Numbered from the stretch's first letter, positions 27,330-36,444 are shown. The stretch is 64,000 bases of DNA from Rossellomorea vietnamensis NBRC 101237 (GCF_001591825.1 NZ_BCVQ01000005.1:62001-126000), one strand, 5' to 3'. Program-made: numbers and translations. The notes: a model not told the origin generated them from the sequence alone.

Positions 27330-28232
27330 TTAATACTCTAGATACATATCAATGATCGTTTTACTTCTAAGAAATCCAAGATCTTCATATAGCTTAATCG
27401 CTGCATTATCCTTAATGACAGATAAGCGAGTGGCCGGGTATCCTTCACTCGAAGAATGGATCGAATGGGTCAACAAGTATCGTCCAATCCCACGTTGTTG
27501 ATGATCAGGGTCCACGACTAAACTCATGATAAGCGGATAAGCTTCAAATTCCATGTGCAGACAGACACCCACAATGTTGTTCGAATGAGTATCGACCACA
27601 ACCCTCGAACACTCATCCATGATTTTATTATGTTTGTGTACATCAATGAATTCATTTACGTGGTGGAGATAATCCTCTTTTGTTCCGATTTGCTTATAGG
27701 CCGGATTGGTCCTATTGGCTTTCATAAGTAAACATGCGATATCCTCAGCATCTTCACTTGCTACAGCACTGGAGCTATACCCTTCAGGAAGAATGGCCAT
27801 CACCGGCTCCGTCGGACGAATCATCCATACATTCACTTCCTGAGTCTTGCATCCAAGTTGTTCATACGTTGCAATATGTTCCTCTACCACTTCTCTTACA
27901 ATGATCTTTTCTTCAGTCGCAGATATTTTTTTCACATAGTTTAATAGCTTGCTGGCCAAGCCTTCGTAGTCCTTATAGGGCGGTACTACAAATAAATCCG
28001 AGATGAAATTAGGTTTCAGAAGTACACCGCCAATGATCATTTCGCCTTCCATGATGAAATATCCGCAGTCAAAAATGGTTGCCACTTCCACTAACGTCTC
28101 CGGGGACCTTCTAAAATAGGAATCTGCATATTTTTGTCCATGGTAAATGGAGTAATAGCGGGTGTATTCTTTGGGTTCTTGATAAACCAACCTTAATCCG
28201 TCTTCAATCTTGATAGGTTCATGCTTATTCAT
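27330..28232 (-). CDS. GNAT N-acetyltransferase (two-domain)
   Basis: AAAGGGG lies seven bases before ATG at 28230-28232, so MNKHEPIKIED is taken as the start (300 residues) in place of the ATG at 28256. The C-terminal GNAT domain has VDPDHQQRGIGRYLLTHSIH and IKLYEDLGFLRS. It follows the RsgA fragment gene closely. Confidence 0.82.
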   Translation of the reverse strand: MNKHEPIKIEDGLRLVYQEPKEYTRYYSIYHGQKYADSYFRRSPETLVEVATIFDCGYFIMEGEMIIGGVLLKPNFISDLFVVPPYKDYEGLASKLLNYVKKISATEEKIIVREVVEEHIATYEQLGCKTQEVNVWMIRPTEPVMAILPEGYSSSAVASEDAEDIACLLMKANRTNPAYKQIGTKEDYLHHVNEFIDVHKHNKIMDECSRVVVDTHSNNIVGVCLHMEFEAYPLIMSLVVDPDHQQRGIGRYLLTHSIHSSSEGYPATRLSVIKDNAAIKLYEDLGFLRSKTIIDMYLEY

Positions 28233-28267
28233 ATTTTTTCCCCTTTGTTTGAACAAAGCACTTCGCT

Positions 28268-28555
28268 CTAAGATCTTTTAAATAGATCCCTTTGCTTCAT
28301 ATACTCGATTGCCTTGGTTTTATTCTTTTGTTTAGAAACATATTCTGCTTCGTTTTTATCTTTATAAAAGGCGTTAAATCTTTTTTCTGAAAGCGTACCT
28401 TCCTCGATGGCTCTTTGAACCGCACAGTCTTCCTCGGTTATATGAGTGCAGTTCGAATACTTACAACCCCGGGATAATTCTAGAATATCTTCATATCCCT
28501 CTTCTGCTTTGAATTCCGAATCAACGAATGCTCGCACCATTTTATTCTTTTTCAT
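28268..28555 (-). pseudogene. Isolated C-terminal zinc finger of an RsgA-type GTPase
   Basis: The 95-residue protein contains GCKYSNCTHITEEDCAVQRA followed by IEEGTLSEKRFNAFYK. This is the C-x5-C-x-H-x5-C zinc-binding end of RsgA, the ribosome small-subunit GTPase. The OB-fold and the circularly permuted G domain (motifs G4-G1-G3) are missing. It has its own strong ribosome site (GAGGAGG six bases before ATG), so it may still be translated as a small zinc-binding protein. Probably a remnant of an rsgA paralogue. Confidence 0.72.
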
Positions 28556-28567
28556 CCCCTGCCTCCT

Positions 28568-29422
28568 CTACAATTCAGATAAGCACAACTCAATATCCCT
28601 ACGAAGAGAAATCAACTCTTCACGGGAACTTATCTTTACGTAAAAGCTTTTTAAAAATGTTTTACAGTTCGCTTCTAAAAACCAATAATTCTCTTCATCT
28701 ACTTGTTCTTTCCGACGTTTCAGTTCGGCTGGTATTGCTTTTAATAAGTGTTCTATTTCCACGATGTCCAATCCCTTTTCTAGCATGGCAAGTATAGGTG
28801 TAATCATTCTCTCGTCTTCACCATGAACATAGACACTCTCAGATATAAGGATTTTCTCCCAAAGTGTCGGCAATATGTCTAAAAAATCTTTCTGTTCGAT
28901 TTTTTTATTGAGTATTAATTCGTCAAACGCATCTGCCACATGGGCTATACTATGTGCCCAGCCTTTCACAGGTACGAAGCCCCTCAGGTCATTTTCAGAG
29001 TTGATGTAGTTGATTAAGTGATCTTTGGTTTTATACACAGTGTCCCGGGAGAGAAAATCATCCTTATTATCCTTGTATAAAATAACGGCGATGACAAGTG
29101 AACTAAACGCCCTTGTAAAGACGGTATCCGTGCCATTTTCACCTATTCCCTTGAATAACATGTCGTCACTTAAACTGTAATCCAATAGCTCACTCAATAA
29201 TTCATGCTCCAACTGGTTGTCTATGGCTAAGTGAAAAAAGGTGCTGTAGATCAACTTGTCCCTAAGCTCACTATCCGTAGAGCCGATGAAATGCATCATG
29301 GACTTTACAAGACCAACATGATTCTTTACGTCCCATGGTTTATCTCCGCTCTTATATTCTTGTAAGTATCTTTTCAGTTCCTGTTCTTCCATTACCAACT
29401 CTGTTGATCGAAAATCCACCAT
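28568..29422 (-). CDS. DUF2785 domain protein
   Basis: The 284-residue, mostly helical protein matches the Bacillus DUF2785 family (PWDVKNHVGLVKSMMHFIGS and RGFVPVKGWAHSIAHVADAF). The HSIAHVAD segment suggests a HEAT-like helical fold; no catalytic function is known. It is cytosolic and lies directly upstream of the RsgA fragment. Confidence 0.75.
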   Translation of the reverse strand: MVDFRSTELVMEEQELKRYLQEYKSGDKPWDVKNHVGLVKSMMHFIGSTDSELRDKLIYSTFFHLAIDNQLEHELLSELLDYSLSDDMLFKGIGENGTDTVFTRAFSSLVIAVILYKDNKDDFLSRDTVYKTKDHLINYINSENDLRGFVPVKGWAHSIAHVADAFDELILNKKIEQKDFLDILPTLWEKILISESVYVHGEDERMITPILAMLEKGLDIVEIEHLLKAIPAELKRRKEQVDEENYWFLEANCKTFLKSFYVKISSREELISLRRDIELCLSEL

Positions 29423-29468
29423 CTACTATTCCTCCTATTGATCTTCATTCAATTGCTCTTTTCCGAAT

Positions 29469-29500
29469 AAAAAAGAGACTATCAAGATACGATAGTCCCC
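29469..29500 (-). terminator. Terminator after the 29-codon reading frame
   Basis: On the minus strand GACTATC and GATAGTC pair around GTATCTT and are followed by TCTTTTTT. It follows the small frame at 29515-29604. Confidence 0.8.
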
Positions 29501-29514
29501 ACTCACTAATAAGA

Positions 29515-29604
29515 TTAAAAAATCTCAGGCTTTAACAATATGCGATAAGAAGGTTTTGACATCGTAAATGTAGTTGTTCTTGTATGAAGTTTCTTTGAAC
29601 GCAC
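29515..29604 (-). CDS. Candidate 29-residue peptide
   Basis: GTG at 29602-29604 starts a 29-codon frame ending at 29515 with TAA. AAGGAGG lies eight bases before the start. The predicted peptide is basic with a run of threonines (RTTTFTMSKPSYRILLKPE). A sigma-A promoter lies at 29647-29674 and a terminator at 29469-29500, so the whole unit is about 200 bases. No family is recognised. It could be a short functional peptide or the coding part of a dual-function small RNA. Confidence 0.5.
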   Translation of the reverse strand: MRSKKLHTRTTTFTMSKPSYRILLKPEIF

Positions 29605-29646
29605 GATTTCCAACCTCCTTCATTAATCAATTTCATATCCTATTTA

Positions 29647-29674
29647 ATTATAACAAACTGGTTTTTTTTAGCAA
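29647..29674 (-). promoter_or_regulatory. Sigma-A promoter for the small peptide
   Basis: Minus-strand TTGCTA (29669-29674) and a perfect TATAAT (29647-29652) are separated by 16 bases. The start of transcription would be about 35 bases upstream of the GTG. Confidence 0.65.
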
Positions 29675-29692
29675 TTAGAGATTTGAATTTTC

Positions 29693-29728
29693 AAAAAAAG
29701 GACTTACCCTGTTTTGGATAAGCCCACT
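29693..29728 (-). terminator. Terminator of the Nudix gene
   Basis: GGCTTATCC and GGGTAAGTCC pair around AAAACA and are followed by seven T residues, about 20 bases after the Nudix stop. Confidence 0.8.
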
Positions 29729-29748
29729 GCAATGATATGATTCATTTC

Positions 29749-30174
29749 TTATTCATCAAAAACCAGATTCAAATAGTCAGCGTGACCTCTTATTAGTTCG
29801 ACTTCTTCATCGGATGAGATCCAAAAGAATTGAAAGGTAAGTCCGTCTTCTTCTCCTCCACCTGTTGGGTTGTACTCCCACGCATCAGCCTTTTCATTAC
29901 AAACGATCTTATAAAAATACCTATTGTGCATAGCGCCGTCATCATTTCTCCAAAAGTCAGCTGATATCAATTTTTCCACTTCAAATTTTTGAATTCCAGT
30001 TTCCTCCTTAACTTCTCTAATTACAGCGCTATACGTGTCTTCCTCTTCTTTTACTGTCCCTTTAGGTATTTGGATACCAGCTTCAGGAATATCCTTGTGT
30101 TGAAATACCAGTACTTGTAGCCTTCCATCTCTTACTCTAGTGACGTAGGCGTATGCTTTTTTTATTGGGGGCAT
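29749..30174 (-). CDS. Nudix hydrolase
   Basis: The 141-residue protein has a full Nudix box, GTVKEEEDTYSAVIREVKEE followed by TGI. It hydrolyses some nucleoside diphosphate derivative that cannot be assigned. The gene stands alone with its own terminator. Confidence 0.88.
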   Translation of the reverse strand: MPPIKKAYAYVTRVRDGRLQVLVFQHKDIPEAGIQIPKGTVKEEEDTYSAVIREVKEETGIQKFEVEKLISADFWRNDDGAMHNRYFYKIVCNEKADAWEYNPTGGGEEDGLTFQFFWISSDEEVELIRGHADYLNLVFDE

Positions 30175-30270
30175 CGGTTCACGCTCCAGTGATTTTTCCC
30201 TTTACTATATTGCGAAACAATTCACATCATTAGTAAATTGATTAGTTTTGATAATTAAAGATGGACTGCA

Positions 30271-31578
30271 CTACTTGATAACCACATTCTCAACCAACGC
30301 TACCCCGCCTTGCCCCATCTTGTATCTGTCCCGGGGAATGCGTGCAGTCACCATGACACTAAGGTATTTTTCCTGGCTGAGCTTCTCATAGATATGCCGA
30401 TATTTCTGTCGGTCAAGGTAGAGCGTCCATCCTTCCAGCGCCCGGGGATAATCGACATACTGTTCACCGTAATGATCTTCGACGATATCAATCCGGAAAT
30501 GGGTGTCCTGCAGATCTTCATACTCTCCGCTGGCAGTGGCATATGGGTCCATCTCCGCCGTTCCTTCTACAAAGAATGGTTCTTCTATATAGGAAATCGG
30601 ATCATACAATACTTCCCTTCCGATAACTGATAATCCGTTTTCCTCCAAATAGGACTGACCCTCCATCGATGTATCGGCATAGCGTTCCAACGGCTCAAAT
30701 TCCACATCCTGTCCGACGGCATTTGTTCCAGCATATTCGGTAAAGCGATCATCCTCCACCATCGCGGTGACATTGACATGGACCATCCCACCAAGTACCT
30801 GTTCATACAATTCCTTGTACTTCATCCTGTCAAAGACGATCCTCCACAGCTGCTCCTCACTGTTTACCGTGTCCCGCACACTTAATACGAAATGGGTAGG
30901 TTCCAGGTCCTTGTATGCGCCGGCATAGCGATAGGTCACGAGTTGCGCGTTCCCACTGAGGGCGAATGGCCGATCAGACATTCCCTTTAAGTCGTACAGG
31001 ATATCCTTTGCTGTGAGCTCCACGGAATGCTTCTTCATATAGTCAGCCAGTTCGTCATCAAGTGGCTGTTCTTCTACACCGCTTTGTTTAAACAATATTT
31101 CCTCAACGATTGAAAGGTGACCCTGCCCCGTTTCGAAATATTCCTTCGGGATGGAAACGGTCGCATACACATCAACCGGTCCTTTCTTTAACGCCTTAAA
31201 CAGATCCGGGTACTCTTCCCTTGGTAAATAAACATACCAATCCAATTCATCTTTCTTCATAATCTTGATCACAAAATGACTTCCTTCCAACTCATTGAAG
31301 CCATAATTATAATACCTGCCGAGCTGTGCCTTCCCTTCCAGCGCAATTAATTGATTCGTGAATGTTTCTTCCACCCTGTAAGGAATGTCAGTCCCCTTTA
31401 ACGAGACCTCATGATCTTTCATGAACTCATCGAAAGTGTAACCCGCTTTAAGATTTCCTATTGTCTTTGTTTCTGTTGAAGGAGTTTTTTCTACTTCATT
31501 AGAAGATTTTTCTCCCTGTTCAGCGGCATTACACCCTGACAAGAGCAAGATGACCATTATGATACATAGTCGTTTCAA
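30271..31578 (-). CDS. Lipoprotein with three internal repeats
   Basis: The 435-residue protein has a lipoprotein signal with lipobox LLSGC, so it should be tethered outside the membrane. Three repeats of about 120 residues follow, near 50-170, 172-295 and 300-435. Each has a strand pattern like ALEGKAQL.RYY....LE.. HFVI, then Y..L.. and a V.VTA.IP..R segment with G.G. The repeats resemble no family I can name. A promoter was not defined. Confidence 0.75.
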   Translation of the reverse strand: MKRLCIIMVILLLSGCNAAEQGEKSSNEVEKTPSTETKTIGNLKAGYTFDEFMKDHEVSLKGTDIPYRVEETFTNQLIALEGKAQLGRYYNYGFNELEGSHFVIKIMKKDELDWYVYLPREEYPDLFKALKKGPVDVYATVSIPKEYFETGQGHLSIVEEILFKQSGVEEQPLDDELADYMKKHSVELTAKDILYDLKGMSDRPFALSGNAQLVTYRYAGAYKDLEPTHFVLSVRDTVNSEEQLWRIVFDRMKYKELYEQVLGGMVHVNVTAMVEDDRFTEYAGTNAVGQDVEFEPLERYADTSMEGQSYLEENGLSVIGREVLYDPISYIEEPFFVEGTAEMDPYATASGEYEDLQDTHFRIDIVEDHYGEQYVDYPRALEGWTLYLDRQKYRHIYEKLSQEKYLSVMVTARIPRDRYKMGQGGVALVENVVIK

Positions 31579-31693
31579 TTACATTCGTCCTTTCAATTTT
31601 TGAACTTCCTATTGAAAAAAATACGTCAATCTTTCTGACATGCTTATCCTATTAGGTTGATGACAGAATAATGAGGAAAGTGACCGAGTATCG

Positions 31694-32311
31694 TCACTTT
31701 CCTTTTTGATAAAACCTCCGCACCTTCGCACGATTCCCGCAATCCGCCATGGAACACCAGCGGCGACTTTTATTTCGGCTGGTATCGAAAAATAACCATC
31801 CGCAAGGGTCTCCCTCACATTGCTTGACCCGCTCCAATTCTTTTTTTGAAATGAGTAAATCGACAGCTGATTGGAGAATCGGAGGCAGCATAGGGTCCAG
31901 GTTTTTTTCTGTTTGTTTGAATCTCAAAGTGAATTGATCTTCGTCTTTGGTGACTTGTAGTAATTGATAATAGTGGCTCACTGATTGATTGAAGCGTCCC
32001 AGATCCTGCTCGTTGGGCGGGGTTTTCATTGAAATGTTCTTGAACATACGGTACATGACTTCACGCAGTTCGATCGCCTGCTTCAGGACATCTTCTGCTT
32101 TTGAGGGGTTTTCCTCTGCTTCACTAAGAAGATCTTGTGCCTGTTGAATTGTCAACACTTCAGCATGTAGGGACCAGTCGACCAATTTGGTGTAACTCGT
32201 AAACCAGTCCCGCCTTTTCTCCGTACTTTCCCGCCAGCTGACGGTATTGATGAAATCCATACATAGTCGTTCTCCGACCATCATATAAGGGTTTGTTTCT
32301 GACATAATCAT
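31694..32311 (-). CDS. ABATE/CGNR zinc finger domain protein
   Basis: The 205-residue protein has the ABATE N-terminal domain (GERLCMDFINTVSWR) and ends with the CGNR zinc finger (CEGDPCGWLFFDTSRNKSRR then WCSMADCGNRAKVRRFY). These are treated as stress-linked transcription factors. It is divergent from a DinB gene 111 bases away, which it may control. The start may be at codon 3. Confidence 0.88.
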   Translation of the reverse strand: MIMSETNPYMMVGERLCMDFINTVSWRESTEKRRDWFTSYTKLVDWSLHAEVLTIQQAQDLLSEAEENPSKAEDVLKQAIELREVMYRMFKNISMKTPPNEQDLGRFNQSVSHYYQLLQVTKDEDQFTLRFKQTEKNLDPMLPPILQSAVDLLISKKELERVKQCEGDPCGWLFFDTSRNKSRRWCSMADCGNRAKVRRFYQKGK

Positions 32312-32422
32312 GACTCCTTTACTCTAACCATCATAATACACATTGACAGTTAGAAACAACCGGAGTAAACTTATAACCAGCTAAATTGTTTTAGATGGTT
32401 AAATACAATTTCAGGAGGTACT

Positions 32423-32899
32423 ATGATGGAGAATCCAATGTTGGCAGCTGTTAAGACCTTGTTGAAGGAAACATTTGAAGGGCCTGAAGGAAACGGAAGC
32501 TGGTACACAGAATCGAAGCCTGGAAGTGGTTTATTTGGGACGTTAGAAGGATTATCGGCAGAAGACGCTTCGATACCGGTCAACGGCACGACCATCGCCG
32601 CCCAAACCGATCATACCCGCTATTATCTATGGGTTGCGAGATCCTACTTGAATGGAGAAGAACCCGACAAGGACTGGGAAGCATCCTGGAAAATCACAAG
32701 TGTAGACACCAATACCTGGACACACTTCACCTCTGAAATTCACCAAGAATACACCACACTGCTTACAACAATTGATTCACTTGACTCCTTAGATGAACAA
32801 AACGTAACAGGAATGCTTGGGGCAATCGCCCACTCCGCCTACCATCTCGGATCGATACGACAAATGATCAAAGAGATTAAAGTTCCAAGTCAGCCGTAA
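32423..32899 (+). CDS. DinB superfamily protein
   Basis: The 158-residue protein has DinB-like ligand histidines in AAQTDHTRYYLWVA and AIAHSAYHLGSIRQM. The AGGAGG site is close upstream. It is divergent from the CGNR regulator gene. The substrate is unknown. Confidence 0.82.
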   Translation: MMENPMLAAVKTLLKETFEGPEGNGSWYTESKPGSGLFGTLEGLSAEDASIPVNGTTIAAQTDHTRYYLWVARSYLNGEEPDKDWEASWKITSVDTNTWTHFTSEIHQEYTTLLTTIDSLDSLDEQNVTGMLGAIAHSAYHLGSIRQMIKEIKVPSQP

Positions 32900-32974
32900 A
32901 GTTGAAAAGAGCTTCCGGCATCATTAAAAAAGAAGAACCCGTCGTATTTGACGAGTTTCATAATGTTAAGAATA

Positions 32975-33169
32975 CTTAATAAGCGGAATTTTTCCGGTTA
33001 CCTTTAAGTTGGAACCTGTTTTCGGGTTAAATAAGCGGAGTTTTTCCGCTTACGCCCAGAAAAAGCGCCTATCATTGGGACTATTGGAGGAAATAGGCGG
33101 AATTTTTCCGTCTATTTCAATCTTTTTTAATAGAAATCTCTAATTAAGCGGAATTATTCCGTCTATTTA
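32975..33169. repeat. Four-copy cluster of GCGGAATTTTTCCG palindromes
   Basis: Near 32975, 33027, 33089 and 33141 there are related units of the form AAGCGGAATTTTTCCGCTTA, with arms changed in each copy. Some changes keep pairing between the arms (for example AAGCGG/CCGCTT against AGGCGG/CCGTCT). Spacing of centres is about 52, 63 and 52 bases. Confidence 0.75.
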
Positions 33170-33234
33170 TCAGCCAGTTCTTAAACTCCACCTGACCACC
33201 CAACCGACATAAGTCTATAAAATAATGATATGGG

Positions 33235-33266
33235 AAACCAGCACATTCTAAATGGGCTGGTTTTTC
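33235..33266 (+). terminator. Hairpin with T run
   Basis: AAACCAGC and GGCTGGTTT pair around a 12-base loop and are followed by TTTCTAT. No gene lies directly upstream on the plus strand besides the DinB gene 335 bases earlier. Confidence 0.5.
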
Positions 33267-33425
33267 TATAGATTAGTAACTTTGCTTCATCCACCCAGCG
33301 TCTGTTAAAAAGTCATCTCTAGTCAGTTTTTGACCGCCAATATACTCCCTATCCTGGGATCCCCCCTATTCTTTAATAAGTGACAAAACAAGTAAATGCC
33401 TTTCTGCTTTTTGGACACATTTTTA

Positions 33426-33857
33426 TTACGAAGCATCCAATTCCTGCAATGCCTCAAGCAATCTATTCTGCATCTTTTCATCATCACTTATATAAAACAC
33501 CAGAATATTATTAAATTGGTATGCTCTATGTTCAACTACTTCTGCTGTTGCTGTATTCTCTTCAAACCGTTGAAATCCTTTTTCTCTATCACTTGCAGAA
33601 GAAAAAACATAAACCGATAATGTATGTCCCTTTACATTATATACTTCGGGAGTAATTCCGTTTAATTCTTGTATAAAGACGTTCTCACTTTGCAAATCAG
33701 TCTCTTTATCCAATTCAATCCCTTGGTCCGTTATGATCGTTTCTACTTCTTCCAACGTAAAGTTCTTCCCTTCAGTCGGGTTTTCTTCTGTTTCTTGTTG
33801 ACTACAAGCCCCCATAATCGATATGACCAGTATCAAAAACAATAGTTTTCTAATCAC
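33426..33857 (-). CDS. Lipoprotein of unknown function
   Basis: The 143-residue protein has a signal with lipobox MGACS. The mature part is acidic and predicted to be a small alpha/beta domain (FTLEEVETIITDQGIEL, VYVFSSASDREKGFQRFEE). No function is recognised. Confidence 0.7.
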   Translation of the reverse strand: MIRKLLFLILVISIMGACSQQETEENPTEGKNFTLEEVETIITDQGIELDKETDLQSENVFIQELNGITPEVYNVKGHTLSVYVFSSASDREKGFQRFEENTATAEVVEHRAYQFNNILVFYISDDEKMQNRLLEALQELDAS

Positions 33858-34156
33858 GTATCCCCCCTACAAAATTAACTTCACTTCCTTAATATTTGCT
33901 TGTCGCATCCTCAATTCTTCTACTAACCTGCTTTTCTTAAGCTTCTTTTAAAACTTATTAAGATAACTTCTACATTCCCCTGCCGCTACTATGTACCCGT
34001 GCCTCTTGTAACCCTTTATATTCGTTTCATTTTACCCATTTTTTAGAAATTATCCTTTCATTGGTTTAGGTAAGGCAGTTTAAAGGAATCACCGTTAACA
34101 ACTTTATCAATCCTGCTTAAGTTTTACGTATCAAATTTATCGTTAGGAGGCACACG
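33858..34156. other. Intergenic stretch, nothing recognised
   Basis: It separates a minus-strand lipoprotein gene from the EamA gene, and holds only the TAGGAGG ribosome site of the latter near 34145. I see no hairpin or frame that can be supported. Confidence 0.5.
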
Positions 34157-35026
34157 ATGAAATTTACGGGTATAGGTTTAGTCATTCTTGCCGCTATATG
34201 TTGGGGGATTAGTGGAGGGATTGCTGATATTTTAATGACTAAGGGCTGGGATCCCCTTGTGATTTCAATATACCGAGGGGCTGTTGGGTTTATCTGTTTT
34301 TTCGTGTGGTTTCTCCTTCGCTTTAGACAAAATCGGGGTATCTCTCCACGTAATTGGATATGGTCTCTTTTAGCGGGTGTGGGCGTTGCTGGTAACTTCA
34401 CATTTTATTTTCTAAGTATCCAAGCCTCGAGTATTGCCATTGCCGCTACTTTAATGTATACCGCACCTGTATTCGTCCTATTAATCTCCTTTTTATTACG
34501 AATGGAGCATTCAACTTGGTTTAAATGGGGTTGTATTACTGGTGTTCTTTTCGGAATTATCCTGCTTACAGGTGCCTATAATACTGAATCGATTTCAGTG
34601 AGTTTGTTAGGAATGGCTGCCGGGCTTGCTGCTGGCCTTTCCTATGCTTTATTTATATTCGGGTTTAAGAATGCGTCTTCTCATGGAAACCCACCTACCA
34701 CGTTAACCATTTCATTTTTTTCATTTTGTCTCATCCTTTTTTTCTTTACGGACAAAGGGGAGTCAGGAGCTGTACTGGCGTCTAAGGATTTAGGGCTATT
34801 TTTACTATTAGGGATTCTGGGTGCTGGACTGTCCTTTTTAGTGTATGTAATTGGAATTCGAAAGACTACTCCGGCAAATGCTTCGATGGTCGCTATGGTA
34901 GAGCCGGTGACAGCATCATTATTTGGCGTTCTGGTAATCGGGGATAACTTGAACCTCATCCAAGTGTTGGGAATGGCGGTCATCCTGGTGACGATCACCG
35001 TACTTAGCGTGAAACAGTCCAACTGA
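34157..35026 (+). CDS. EamA/DMT-family transporter
   Basis: The 289-residue protein has ten membrane helices in two EamA halves. It starts KFTGIGLVILAAICWGISGG and ends TPANASMVAMVEPVTASLFG followed by the last helix, as in DMT carriers such as YdcZ/RhaT relatives. It exports or imports a small metabolite not identifiable here. AGGAGG lies close before the ATG. Confidence 0.9.
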   Translation: MKFTGIGLVILAAICWGISGGIADILMTKGWDPLVISIYRGAVGFICFFVWFLLRFRQNRGISPRNWIWSLLAGVGVAGNFTFYFLSIQASSIAIAATLMYTAPVFVLLISFLLRMEHSTWFKWGCITGVLFGIILLTGAYNTESISVSLLGMAAGLAAGLSYALFIFGFKNASSHGNPPTTLTISFFSFCLILFFFTDKGESGAVLASKDLGLFLLLGILGAGLSFLVYVIGIRKTTPANASMVAMVEPVTASLFGVLVIGDNLNLIQVLGMAVILVTITVLSVKQSN

Positions 35027-35084
35027 GAAAGATTATTTCATCCAACTAATTAATAGAGAATTTTCCTGAAAAAACATTTAGTTT

Positions 35085-35126
35085 CCAAAGGAAAAGGGAT
35101 GTGAATGTATAGCCCTTTTCCTTTGG
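35085..35126. terminator. Hairpin between convergent genes
   Basis: CCAAAGGAAAAGGG and CCCTTTTCCTTTGG form a 14-bp perfect stem with a 14-base loop. T runs are weak outside the stem, but its position between the EamA gene and the GNAT gene suggests a bidirectional terminator. Confidence 0.6.
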
Positions 35127-35149
35127 TCTATCATTGAAGTATTTAAATA

Positions 35150-35689
35150 CTAATGTCTCAACGCACAATAAATCGAATAATCCACTTCACCCGATATATT
35201 TTCCAGGCCATTTGTACACAATTCCAAAGCCATTAAATTCTCTTCGGAAGGTGGGAGGTTTTTCTCAGACGCATAGATTCCGAATGCAGTTGATGTCCTA
35301 AATCCAAAACGGTGATAGTATCGAGGGTCTCCTTCAACAACGATTCCTTTGAACCCCATTTCAGCAGCTAATGCGATTCCTTCCTCTAACATAAACGTGC
35401 CAACACCATGACGTTGTTTATTCATTGCCACTGAAACGGGGGACAACATCAAGATTTCATGTTCATGCCTATGACTAATGGGAAGTTTTGAAAGGATACA
35501 GTGACCGATAATGGCTTCTTCTTCCTCAACGACCAGATCAAGCTGTGGAATATAATAGGGGTTTTCCCGGATTTCCTTTACAAGGGCTCTTTCAATGACT
35601 CCATCTGAAAAAGTGGTGTTCCTGAATATCTCATAGACAAAGTCTTCAATAAAACGATATTCTTCTTTTTTAACGGGTCTTATGTTCAT
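35150..35689 (-). CDS. GNAT N-acetyltransferase (YhbS-like)
   Basis: The 179-residue protein has the acetyl-CoA loop MNKQRHGVGTFMLEEGIALA and the YhbS-type EGDPRYYHRFGF segment. It is downstream of another GNAT gene with a 23-base gap, so probably in the same transcript. Confidence 0.85.
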   Translation of the reverse strand: MNIRPVKKEEYRFIEDFVYEIFRNTTFSDGVIERALVKEIRENPYYIPQLDLVVEEEEAIIGHCILSKLPISHRHEHEILMLSPVSVAMNKQRHGVGTFMLEEGIALAAEMGFKGIVVEGDPRYYHRFGFRTSTAFGIYASEKNLPPSEENLMALELCTNGLENISGEVDYSIYCALRH

Positions 35690-35712
35690 TCATACACCTC
35701 CAAAGGTAAGCT

Positions 35713-36444
35713 CTACACACTCAATCTAATGGCGATCGTCCTTCCAAAACACTTATATCCCAAAGACTGAGCAATGGAAACGGAGGGGGTATTTGATTCA
35801 AGGGTCTGATAGTGCATAGTTGCATCACTTGTTAGCCCTCGTTGTGTGAGGGCATTTACAATTGTCTTCGCATGGCCTTTACCTCTATAAGCAGGATGGG
35901 TAATAATCCCGACACTCAGAAAGCCTGATTCTCCTTTTATCCAGGAACCTGCTGCCACTACTTTCCCATGAAGGATCTGTAATAAGATTGGACTTTTCTC
36001 CTCATCAATGGAACTGTGCTGCCATTCGATTTCAGAGCATGAGTCACGCAATTCTTCCAGTAGCGTTCTATGGTGTTCACTCTTGTATTCAATCACGGAT
36101 GAAGAGGATGTTTGAAGCAGTGAATCATCCTCTATATACCCTTGAAATGCCGGGCCGATGATATTGGCATGTTTGCCATCCAACGATTGACTCAGCCATT
36201 CAGCATCAAATACTACCGCAGGTCCTAGGTTCCTTACCGCTTTGCCCAGCACCGGTACGTATTTTAGTGGAGCGGATATGATACAGGAGATTCCATTGGA
36301 GAAAGTGTAAATACCGTTATATCCATCTAAACTCTTGGAATGCTGCAACACCTTCACATTAGGAACAATCAGGTCTGAGTAGTCACATCCAAGAAACTCA
36401 GTCCAATGAGCATACACTCGATCTATCATATCTTTCTGAACCAT
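35713..36444 (-). CDS. GNAT N-acetyltransferase
   Basis: The 243-residue protein has a C-terminal GNAT domain with AYRGKGHAKTIVNAL and SIAQSLGYKCFGRT. The first half is variable. It resembles the Bacillus FR47/GNAT_acetyltran group. Confidence 0.8.
   Translation of the reverse strand: MVQKDMIDRVYAHWTEFLGCDYSDLIVPNVKVLQHSKSLDGYNGIYTFSNGISCIISAPLKYVPVLGKAVRNLGPAVVFDAEWLSQSLDGKHANIIGPAFQGYIEDDSLLQTSSSSVIEYKSEHHRTLLEELRDSCSEIEWQHSSIDEEKSPILLQILHGKVVAAGSWIKGESGFLSVGIITHPAYRGKGHAKTIVNALTQRGLTSDATMHYQTLESNTPSVSIAQSLGYKCFGRTIAIRLSV

Larger units (their letters stand above)
32900..33425. other. Repeat-rich intergenic stretch
   Basis: This half kilobase holds no gene that I can support. It contains a hairpin near 32930-32955, the four-copy palindrome cluster at 32975-33169 and a hairpin at 33235-33266. 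Confidence 0.7.

Noticed and set aside
31675-31710. Terminator for the CGNR gene
   Set aside because: GGAAAGTGAC/GTCACTTTCC is a good stem but overlaps the end of the coding region and its T run is on the plus strand, where no gene precedes it.
32975-33169. CRISPR array
   Set aside because: Four palindromic units with variable arms and no unique spacers of constant length; no cas genes nearby.
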